From assembly GCA_023442085.1 (NCBI GenBank), contig JAEZMT010000128.1:1-8409 (forward strand): 8,409 nucleotides of DNA. Reading direction: 5' to 3'. Source of the stretch: Pseudomonadota bacterium. Lineage in GTDB: Bacteria; Pseudomonadota; Alphaproteobacteria; Rhizobiales; Xanthobacteraceae. The notes beneath the pieces were generated by a model that saw nothing but the letters and a program-made list of their open reading frames with translations, was not told the DNA's origin and searched no databases. Both the position numbers and the translations under genes were made by a program. This document shows, one piece after another, positions 1-5,353 of this stretch. Each line of letters begins with the position of its first letter. Positions within the stretch are counted from its first letter, which is position 1.

Positions 1-109
1 CCACCAGCGCGCCGCCGCGCCCGTCCGGCGTCGCCTTCACACCGCAGCCGACGCCGCAATAGGGGCAGGTGGTCTTCACCGAGGGGGGCGAGGTGAGGGG
101 GGCGTTCAT
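1..109 (-). CDS. nasA: Assimilatory nitrate reductase catalytic subunit, N-terminal 36 codons (runs off the left edge)
   Basis: Only the first 36 residues are present; the frame is open to the window edge. They read MNAPLTSPPSVKTTCPYCGV and then GCGVKATPDG. Cys15, Cys18 and Cys22 form the C-x2-C-x3-C start of the N-terminal [4Fe-4S] motif of molybdenum bis-MGD oxidoreductases, and TCPYCGVGCG is typical of cytoplasmic assimilatory nitrate reductases (NasA; called NasC in Bradyrhizobium and Paracoccus). The fourth cluster cysteine would lie outside the window. There is no Tat signal before the cluster, which fits a cytoplasmic enzyme and argues against periplasmic NapA. An AGGA ribosome site at 115-118 lies five bases before the ATG. 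It follows the flavoprotein gene by 36 bp and is the last gene visible in the operon. The family reduces nitrate to nitrite. Formate dehydrogenase alpha subunits share the motif, but the nitrate operon around it makes NasA much more likely. Confidence 0.88.
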   Translation of the reverse strand, partial: MNAPLTSPPSVKTTCPYCGVGCGVKATPDGRGGALV

Positions 110-114
110 GCCGG

Positions 115-118
115 TCCT
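115..118 (-). promoter_or_regulatory. Ribosome binding site of nasA
   Basis: AGGA on the minus strand, five bases before the ATG at 109-107. It lies in the 36-bp gap after the flavoprotein stop codon and supports the partial nasA start at the window edge. Confidence 0.6.
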
Positions 119-145
119 GCCTGAGGCTTGGCCATCATTTCTAGC

Positions 146-1774
146 TCAGTACACGTCGGCCTGATAGCGCCCGGCGGTCTTGAGATCGGCGACGAATTTC
201 GCCGCCGCCTCCGCCGACAAGCCACCATGGGTGGCGGCCACGTCCGCCACCGCCTTCTCCACGTCCTTGGCCATGCGCTTGGCATCGCCGCAGACGTAGA
301 AATGCGCGCCATCCTTCAGCCAGCCCCACAGCTCCGCGCCGGCCTCGCGGATGCGGTCCTGGACATAGACCTTGCGGTCGCCGTCGCGGGACCATGCCGT
401 GTCGAGGCGGGTGAGGCAGCCGGTAGCCTGAAGGCCGGAGAGCTCGTCCTCATAGAAGAAATCCGTCTCGCGGCGCTGGTGGCCGAAAAACAGCCAGTTG
501 CGGCCGGGCGCCTTCATCGCCAGCCGCTCGTGCAGGAAGGAACGGAAGGGGGCGATGCCGGTGCCGGGGCCGACCATGATGACGTCCTTCGCCAGATCCT
601 GCGGCAGGGCGAAGCCGTGGGCCTTCTGGATATAGGCCTTCATCCGCGTGCCCGGCGCGAGGCGGTCGCCGAGGAAGGTGGAGGCGACGCCGAGCCGCGT
701 GCGGCCGTCCTTCTCATAGCGCACCGCATCGACCGTCAGGGTCAGCCGGCCGGGGGTGGCGACGGGGCTGGACGAGATGGAATAAAGGCGCGGCTGCAGC
801 GGCTCCAGGCACTCGATGAGGGCTTCCGGATCGGGCCTGATGCCGGGAAATTTCGTGAGCGCCGCAAGCACGTCGAGGGTGGCGGCATCGCCGTCCGGGT
901 CCTCGCCGCTGGCGAGCGCGCGGGCCTTGGCCTTGCGCTCGCCGCCGACGAGATAGGAGATGAGGGTGAAGAGCGCATCGGGCGCCGATTTCAGGCACAC
1001 CTCGCGGGCCAGCACCTCGGCGAGCGTGTGGCCGGCGATGGGGAAATCGGCGGGGGCGTGCAGAGCCTCCAGCACGGCGGCGACGAGGCCGGGATCGTTC
1101 ACCGGGAAGACGCCGAAGCTGTCGCCGGCAGCATAGTCGATGCCGGAGCCCGAGACATCGAACTCCACGTGCCACGTCTCCTTCTCCGAGCCTTCATTGT
1201 TGAGGCGCGTGCGGGAGAGGAAGGTGACTTCGCCGGGGTTTTCCCGTGTGCCGGTGGCGGCGCTTGCGGCGGGAGCGTGCGCCAGGGCCGGAGCCTCCGC
1301 AGGGGGCGCGGGCTCGGCAGAAGCGGAAGTTTCCGCCGCCAGCTGCTTCAGCATGCGCAGCGTCTCCTTGCCGCCGGGGGCACAGAGGTTGAGCTTGCTT
1401 TCGGTGCCCGTCGCCAGAGCCTGCGCATAGGTCTCGCAGACATAGCCGCACTGGCCGCAATCCTGCTGCGCCATGGCCGCCATCATGCGCCGGGGCAGGG
1501 CCTTGCCCTCGGCCAGCGCCATGCGCTCGGCGAGCGGCATGGAGGGGTCGTGCCAGGGAGCGCCATCGTCCTCCTCGGCGGCGGCCGGCGCGGAGATGTC
1601 CGGCAGCAGCGCCGCCGCGTCGCCGGCCGAAAGGGCCATGGGAGCGGGCGCCGCCTCGCTGGAGAGGATGGCGGCGAAGAAGCCGTTCAGCCACGCCCGC
1701 TGCTCCGCCGTGAAGGGCGCGCTGTCGGGCAGGACCGGGACGATGGGGGGACGGGACTGGAGGCTCATGGGCAT
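146..1774 (-). CDS. CysJ-like FAD/NADPH reductase with an N-terminal Fe-S domain in place of flavodoxin
   Basis: A 542-residue cytoplasmic electron-transfer flavoprotein. The C-terminal two thirds (about 183-542) match the FAD/NADPH half of sulfite reductase CysJ and cytochrome P450 reductase. FAD motif RLYSISSS is at 329-336 and GVAST at 362-366. NADPH-site motifs are GPGTGIAPFRSF (402-413), SR..KVY (Ser462, Arg463, Lys468, Tyr470, favouring NADPH) and YVCGDAKRM (493-501), and the end is RYQADVY, as in CysJ. The usual FMN flavodoxin domain is absent. Instead Cys106, Cys109, Cys113 and Cys131, in the pattern CGQCGY.C...C.PGG, resemble the FeS domain (PF04060) of RnfB. Residues 21-33 carry a motif also found at the N-terminus of NirA, followed by an Ala/Pro linker. 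A second ATG six bases inside (1768) has better spacing to a weak GAGA, so the true protein may be two residues shorter. It likely passes NADPH electrons to NirA or NasA. Pipelines may label it sulfite reductase alpha subunit, but the operon is for nitrate. Confidence 0.85.
   Translation of the reverse strand: MPMSLQSRPPIVPVLPDSAPFTAEQRAWLNGFFAAILSSEAAPAPMALSAGDAAALLPDISAPAAAEEDDGAPWHDPSMPLAERMALAEGKALPRRMMAAMAQQDCGQCGYVCETYAQALATGTESKLNLCAPGGKETLRMLKQLAAETSASAEPAPPAEAPALAHAPAASAATGTRENPGEVTFLSRTRLNNEGSEKETWHVEFDVSGSGIDYAAGDSFGVFPVNDPGLVAAVLEALHAPADFPIAGHTLAEVLAREVCLKSAPDALFTLISYLVGGERKAKARALASGEDPDGDAATLDVLAALTKFPGIRPDPEALIECLEPLQPRLYSISSSPVATPGRLTLTVDAVRYEKDGRTRLGVASTFLGDRLAPGTRMKAYIQKAHGFALPQDLAKDVIMVGPGTGIAPFRSFLHERLAMKAPGRNWLFFGHQRRETDFFYEDELSGLQATGCLTRLDTAWSRDGDRKVYVQDRIREAGAELWGWLKDGAHFYVCGDAKRMAKDVEKAVADVAATHGGLSAEAAAKFVADLKTAGRYQADVY
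1382..1459 (-). other. Four-cysteine Fe-S cluster motif inside the CysJ-like reductase
   Basis: This stretch encodes residues 106-131. Cys106, Cys109, Cys113 and Cys131 are spaced C-x2-C-x3-C-x17-C and set in CGQCGYVCETYAQA and LNLCAPGG. The same layout occurs in the FeS domain of RnfB-type proteins, which binds a [4Fe-4S] cluster. The cluster type here is inferred from that resemblance. Confidence 0.7.
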
Positions 1775-1811
1775 GTCTCGAATGGAGTGTGCGCGGCCGG
1801 ATCGCCTGCGC

Positions 1812-3569
1812 TCATGCCGCCGCCGCCAGCGCCTTCAGCGCGTCGGGGTCGAGGCGGCGGGTGAAATCGGCGAAGCTCTCGCCTGCGGCGCGGTGGGCCT
1901 GCCAGCTCTTGAGCAGGCGTTCCACCACGGCCGGGGCGTCGTCCGCCGGCACATATTGGTAAAGCTCGCGGGCGATGGCGGCCGCGCTGCCGAAGCCTCC
2001 GCCGACGAGGATGTGATAGCCGTCCACCGTGTCCCCGTCCTCATTGACGGGCACCCGCGCCCCGATCAGTCCGATATCGCCGATGTAGTGCTGGGCGCAG
2101 GAATTGTGGCAGCCGGTGACATGGATGTTCACCGGCCCGTCGAGGGCGACCCGCTCTTCGCAGTGGGCGAGGATCGCCCGCGCGGTGCCCTTGGTGTCGG
2201 CCGCCGCGAAGCGACAGCCCTTCGCCCCGGTGCAGGCGACGATGCCCGCCTGGAGCGGCGTTGCCTTGGTGATGAGGCCGAGGGCCTCCACCGCGCCCGT
2301 CACCGCCGCGATATCCGCATCCGCAACGCCGGAGATCAGCAAATTCTGCCAGACGGTGAGGCGGATATCGCCATCGCCGAAGCGGGCGGAAATGTCGGCG
2401 AGGCCGCGCATCTGGGCGACGCTCATGCGGCCCACGGACGTCGCCACGCCCACATAGTTGAGCCCCGCCTGCTTCTGCGGATGGACGCCCAGATGGGCGA
2501 GCCGGTCCGGTTCCGCGCGCGGCTTCACCGCCTCGGCGGCGAGGCGGGTGAAGGGGCGGCCGAGCTTGTCCTCCACCAGCTTCAGGAAGCCGTCGAAGCC
2601 GAGGGAATCCAGCACGTATTTCAGCCGCGCCTTCTTGCGATCGGTGCGGTCGCCGGTGTCGATGAAGGCGCGTACGATGGCCGCCGCCACGTCCACCGCC
2701 TCGTCGGGGCGCACCACGATGCCGGTGTCGCGGGCGAAGTCCTTGTGGCCGGTGATGCCGCCCAAGACGAGGCGCAGCCAGACGCCGGGGGCGATGCCGA
2801 AGCCGTCCAGCACCTCAATCGCCTGGAAGCCGATGTCGTCGGTGTCCTCCAGCGCCCCGATGGTGCCGGCACCGTCGAAGGCCACGTTGAACTTGCGCGG
2901 CAGGCCGTACATGTCGCGGCTGTTCAGGATGTAATGGTGCCACGCGCTCGCCAGCGGGCGGGTGTCGAGGAGTTCCTGCGGGTCGATGCCGGCGGTGGGG
3001 GTGCCGGTGACATTGCGGATATTGTCCGCGCCCGAGCCCTTGGCCGTGAGGCCGAGGGAGACCAGCCCCTCCAGCACGGCGATGCTGTCGGTGGGCGGGA
3101 TCTCGCGGATCTGGAGATTGGCGCGGGTGGTGATGTCGGTGTAGCCGCCGCCGTGGCGCTCGGCGATGTCGGCGACGCCGCGGAACTGCCAGTGGGTGAG
3201 GATGCCGCCGGGAATGCGCATGCGGCACATGAAGCTGTCCTGCGCGGGGGCGACGTAGAACAGGCCGTGATACTTCCAGCGCAGGATGTCCGGGCCCTTG
3301 GGAAAGACGCCGTCGCGGGCGGCGGCGCGCATGCGGTCATAGGCGTCGAGACCCAATTCCTCGCGCTTCGCCTTCTCCTCGGGGGTGAGCTTTTTTCCCT
3401 CAGCTTCCGTGCGGGCCATGGCGCGATGGCTCGCGGCATCCGGGCCGGTCATTTCCGCGACGGGGGCAGCGGAGGGCGCGGGCGCGCTGCGCGCGATCTG
3501 CACAGCCTTGGCGCCGGAGACGAAGCCTTCCAGATAGCGCTTCTGGTCGAGGGTGAAATCGGCGCCCAT
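1812..3569 (-). CDS. nirA: Ferredoxin-type assimilatory nitrite reductase (sirohaem, [4Fe-4S])
   Basis: A 585-residue cytoplasmic enzyme reducing nitrite to ammonium with six electrons. It has the two-fold repeat of sirohaem sulfite/nitrite reductases: a first ferredoxin-like half around 105-180, then NVTGTPTAGIDPQELLDTRP (186-205), typical of NirA, and a second half around 355-430. The cluster and sirohaem cysteines are Cys446 and Cys452 (CTGAKGC), then Cys487 and Cys491 (GCHNSC), in the expected C-x5-C and C-x3-C spacing. Residues 5-17 (FTLDQKRYLEGFV) plus an Ala/Pro linker precede the enzyme core. The ATG at 3569 is chosen because AAGGA lies six bases upstream. An in-frame ATG at 3629 would overlap the preceding gene and has no reason to be used. 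The gene starts 22 bp after the oxidoreductase stop. It is named NirA rather than sulfite reductase because of the operon and the TAGIDP region. The usual donor is reduced ferredoxin, none of which is encoded here; the next gene may supply electrons. Confidence 0.93.
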   Translation of the reverse strand: MGADFTLDQKRYLEGFVSGAKAVQIARSAPAPSAAPVAEMTGPDAASHRAMARTEAEGKKLTPEEKAKREELGLDAYDRMRAAARDGVFPKGPDILRWKYHGLFYVAPAQDSFMCRMRIPGGILTHWQFRGVADIAERHGGGYTDITTRANLQIREIPPTDSIAVLEGLVSLGLTAKGSGADNIRNVTGTPTAGIDPQELLDTRPLASAWHHYILNSRDMYGLPRKFNVAFDGAGTIGALEDTDDIGFQAIEVLDGFGIAPGVWLRLVLGGITGHKDFARDTGIVVRPDEAVDVAAAIVRAFIDTGDRTDRKKARLKYVLDSLGFDGFLKLVEDKLGRPFTRLAAEAVKPRAEPDRLAHLGVHPQKQAGLNYVGVATSVGRMSVAQMRGLADISARFGDGDIRLTVWQNLLISGVADADIAAVTGAVEALGLITKATPLQAGIVACTGAKGCRFAAADTKGTARAILAHCEERVALDGPVNIHVTGCHNSCAQHYIGDIGLIGARVPVNEDGDTVDGYHILVGGGFGSAAAIARELYQYVPADDAPAVVERLLKSWQAHRAAGESFADFTRRLDPDALKALAAAA

Positions 3570-3573
3570 GGGG

Positions 3574-3590
3574 TTTCCTTTCTTCTTCTT
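3574..3590 (-). promoter_or_regulatory. Purine-only leader with the ribosome binding site of nirA
   Basis: On the transcript strand this is an unbroken run of 17 purines (AAGAAGAAGAAAGGAAA), placed between the oxidoreductase stop codon and the nirA ATG. The AAGGA at 3580-3576 lies six bases before the ATG, which fixes the start of NirA. Such an unstructured A/G-rich stretch stands out in this GC-rich window and is likely to favour ribosome loading on nirA. Confidence 0.7.
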
Positions 3591-3591
3591 G

Positions 3592-4806
3592 TCAGGCTGC
3601 GGCGGCCACCGCATCGCGCCCGAACGCAAGCTCGGTGCGCATGGCGGCGATGGGGGTGCGGCGGGTGATGAGGTCGAGGTAGAAGAGGCCGTCCGCCGTG
3701 TCGCCGAACAGCACGGCCCCGGCGAGCAGGCCGTCCTTCAGGATGAGCCGGCGGTAGACGCCGAGGCCGCGGTCGGTGAGCACAATGTCTTCCGTGCCTG
3801 GCCCGCCGGTCACGTCGCCCGCCGAGAAGACGGGCACGCCCGACACCTTGAGATTGGTGGAAACGACGGAGCCCGCATAGCGCGCATCCTCCCCGGCGAG
3901 GCGGCGGGCAAGGACGGCGGCCTGCTCATAGGCCGGGGCGACGAGGCCGTAGGTCATGCCGCGATGCTCGGCGCATTCGCCGATGGCGAAGATGTCGGGA
4001 TCGGACGCGGCGAGGGTGTCGTCCACCACGATGCCGCGCTTCACGTCCAGCCCCGCCGCGCGGGCGAGGTCCGCATTGGGGGTGACGCCGCAGGCCACCA
4101 CGAGGATGTCGGCGGGAATGACGCGACCGTCCTTGAGGCGCAGGCCGGTGACATGGCTTTCGCCCTCGATGGCCTCGCTGGCGGCGCCGAGGAGCACCTC
4201 GATGCCCTTGGCCTCCACCGCGCGCTTGAGGAAGGCGCCGGCCGCGGCGTCGAGCTGGCGCTCCATCAGCCGGTCCATGAGATGGACGAGGCGGGTCTCG
4301 ACGCCCGCGCCGGCGAGACCGGCGGCGGCCTCGATGCCGAGCAGGCCGCCACCGATGACCACGGCGCGGGTACCGGGAACAGCGGCGGCGGCGAGCAGGG
4401 CTTCCACGTCCTTCAGATCGCGGAAGGTGTGGACACCGGGAAGGTCCATGCCCGGCAAGGGCAGGCGGATGGGGTGGGAGCCGGTGGCCAGCACCAGCTT
4501 GCCGAAGGGCAGGCGGCGGCCATCGGCGAGGATCACTTCGCGCGCTGTACGATCGATGGCGGCGGCAGGGGTGCCGTATTGCAGGGTCACACCCCGCGCG
4601 CGCCACCATTGGGCAGGCTTCATCTCCGCTTCGGCGGCGGCCATATGGCCGGCGAGGACCTCGGACAGCAGCACGCGGTTATAGGCAAGGTGCGGCTCCG
4701 CCCCGATCACCGCCACGGCGTGGCGGCCGAGCGCGCGGGAGGTCAGCTCCTCGCAGAGCTTCGCGGCGGCCATGCCGTTGCCGATGACGAGAAGGGGCTC
4801 GCTCAC
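3592..4806 (-). CDS. Stand-alone NirB-like FAD-dependent NAD(P)H oxidoreductase
   Basis: A 404-residue pyridine-nucleotide-disulfide-type oxidoreductase. It aligns by eye with the N-terminal flavin half of NADH-nitrite reductase NirB. The FAD loop GNGMAAAK is at 9-16, followed by EPHLAYNRVLLSE (37-49), ATGSHP (107-112), the NAD(P) loop GGGLLGIEAA (152-161), the NirB-like HLMDRLMERQLD (175-186) and the second FAD motif DPDIFAIGEC (269-278). It stops before NirB's BFD-like [2Fe-2S] and sirohaem domains, so it cannot reduce nitrite itself and must pass electrons on. The start is GTG, with AGGAG six bases upstream overlapping the globin stop codon; only 10 bases separate the two genes, so translation is probably coupled. 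In Bradyrhizobium a flavoprotein in this position (Flp), encoded with a haemoglobin and nasC, serves nitrate reduction and nitric oxide removal; the same role is inferred here. Which acceptor it uses, NasA, NirA or the globin, cannot be read from the sequence. Confidence 0.88.
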   Translation of the reverse strand: MSEPLLVIGNGMAAAKLCEELTSRALGRHAVAVIGAEPHLAYNRVLLSEVLAGHMAAAEAEMKPAQWWRARGVTLQYGTPAAAIDRTAREVILADGRRLPFGKLVLATGSHPIRLPLPGMDLPGVHTFRDLKDVEALLAAAAVPGTRAVVIGGGLLGIEAAAGLAGAGVETRLVHLMDRLMERQLDAAAGAFLKRAVEAKGIEVLLGAASEAIEGESHVTGLRLKDGRVIPADILVVACGVTPNADLARAAGLDVKRGIVVDDTLAASDPDIFAIGECAEHRGMTYGLVAPAYEQAAVLARRLAGEDARYAGSVVSTNLKVSGVPVFSAGDVTGGPGTEDIVLTDRGLGVYRRLILKDGLLAGAVLFGDTADGLFYLDLITRRTPIAAMRTELAFGRDAVAAAA

Positions 4807-4812
4807 CTGCGT

Positions 4813-4818
4813 CTCCTC
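4813..4818 (-). promoter_or_regulatory. Ribosome binding site of the oxidoreductase, overlapping the globin stop codon
   Basis: The junction reads TGAGGAGACGCAGGTG on the minus strand. GAGGAG shares its first two bases with the globin stop TGA and ends six bases before the GTG start at 4806. This supports the GTG start and suggests translational coupling of the two genes. Confidence 0.7.
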
Positions 4819-5248
4819 ACTCGGCCGCGACCGGCGCCTTGGCGGCGGCGGCGATCATGACGGAGGAGAGGATGCCGTACGCTTCGATCCACGCGGCCTT
4901 CGTCTCGGAGGTGAAGTCCTGCCCGAGGCCTTGCTCCAGCGTCCAGATGAGTGCGGCGCTGACGGGGGCGTAGTGCTCATCCTTCACGCCATAGCCCACA
5001 TGCTTGCGGGCGAGGCTCTGCGCGGCCGGGACGATCTTCGAGAGGTCGTTGAGGCCGGCGACGACGAGGCCCAGCGTCGCCATGAGCTTGGCGCCCTGGA
5101 GGCTCATGTCGCCCTTGAACAGGGGCTTCACCTCCGGCGCGATCTCGAACAGCCGACCATAGAAGAGGGCCGCGGCGGTGTCGGAGATGGGCACCACCTT
5201 GGCGAACGACTCCTGGATCAGTTCGATCTGGTGCGGGGTCAGGCTCAT
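4817..5248 (-). CDS. Single-domain bacterial haemoglobin (flavohaemoglobin-type globin, Bjgb-like)
   Basis: A 143-residue globin of the flavohaemoglobin/Vitreoscilla class, without the FAD/NAD reductase domain of Hmp. By alignment to E. coli Hmp from memory, the B10 tyrosine is Tyr30 (FYGRLF), CD1 phenylalanine Phe44 (KPLF), distal E7 glutamine Gln51, proximal F8 histidine His83 (ARKHVGYG), and Tyr93 matches Hmp Tyr95. The glutamate completing the Hmp proximal triad (Glu135) falls on Ala135 in an alanine run. Tyr B10 with Gln E7 is typical of O2-binding globins that dioxygenate nitric oxide to nitrate. The start is the ATG at 5248, with AGGAG seven bases upstream. A GTG at 5275 would add nine residues (MRPSSRSFA) but lacks a similar site and family support. 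The downstream oxidoreductase begins 10 bases after the stop and may be its reductase in trans. The likely role is removing nitric oxide formed during nitrate and nitrite reduction, as described for Bjgb of Bradyrhizobium. Confidence 0.9.
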   Translation of the reverse strand: MSLTPHQIELIQESFAKVVPISDTAAALFYGRLFEIAPEVKPLFKGDMSLQGAKLMATLGLVVAGLNDLSKIVPAAQSLARKHVGYGVKDEHYAPVSAALIWTLEQGLGQDFTSETKAAWIEAYGILSSVMIAAAAKAPVAAE

Positions 5249-5255
5249 GGCGAAA

Positions 5256-5260
5256 CTCCT
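5256..5260 (-). promoter_or_regulatory. Ribosome binding site that fixes the globin start
   Basis: AGGAG on the minus strand, seven bases before the ATG at 5248. It favours that ATG over the in-frame GTG at 5275. Confidence 0.7.
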
Positions 5261-5282
5261 GGATGAAGGGCGCACGGACCCG

Positions 5283-5299
5283 CGCGCCGGTTCGGCGCG
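5283..5299 (-). promoter_or_regulatory. GC-rich hairpin in the leader of the globin gene
   Basis: Seven-base arms (5283-5289 and 5293-5299) are perfectly complementary around a three-base loop; a G-U and a C-G pair could lengthen the stem to nine. It is the second of two hairpins in the 105-bp gap between the ATPase and globin genes and ends 34 bases before the globin ATG. No U-tract follows, so it is not a classical terminator. A role in mRNA processing, attenuation or stability is inferred. I see no convincing promoter in this gap. Confidence 0.45.
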
Positions 5300-5322
5300 T
5301 GAGATCGACGCTCGGTTGGGAC

Positions 5323-5342
5323 GGCGCGGGCTGGCCCGCGCC
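5323..5342 (-). promoter_or_regulatory. GC-rich hairpin just after the ATPase gene
   Basis: Perfect eight-base arms, GGCGCGGG and CCCGCGCC (5323-5330 and 5335-5342), around a four-base loop, beginning 11 bases after the ATPase stop codon on the transcript. All pairs are G-C. There is no run of U after it, so any termination would be partial or Rho-dependent. It may instead protect the upstream transporter mRNA from 3' degradation and lower expression of the genes that follow. Confidence 0.5.
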
Positions 5343-5353
5343 TCTGATGATCG

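Noticed and set aside
146..1774. Genuine sulfite reductase subunit cysJ
   Set aside because: There is no flavodoxin domain and no cysI or sulfate genes nearby. The neighbours are all for nitrate, so a nitrate/nitrite role fits better.
128..1864. Long plus-strand open frame of 578 codons antisense to the flavoprotein
   Set aside because: Its protein is Gly/Ala/Arg/His-rich with no recognisable domain, and it is the mirror of a gene with clear cofactor motifs. GC-rich codon bias opens such frames on the opposite strand.
3570..3629. Upstream in-frame ATG of nirA at 3629
   Set aside because: It would overlap the end of the oxidoreductase gene, adds a Lys-rich non-family extension, and ignores the AAGGA that sits six bases before the ATG at 3569.
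1473..3668. Plus-strand open frame of 731 codons antisense to nirA
   Set aside because: Low-complexity composition and no motif, while the minus strand encodes a complete NirA with all four cluster cysteines. It is a GC-driven shadow.
3553..4860. Plus-strand open frame of 435 codons antisense to the NirB-like oxidoreductase
   Set aside because: Same reason: Gly/Ala/Asp/His-rich, no domain, and opposite a gene with intact FAD and NAD(P) loops.
5195..5245. The globin N-terminus (LTPHQIELIQESF) as a third copy of the NirA/flavoprotein N-terminal motif
   Set aside because: It lacks the L-x-G-F core and is ordinary globin A-helix sequence, so the resemblance is chance.
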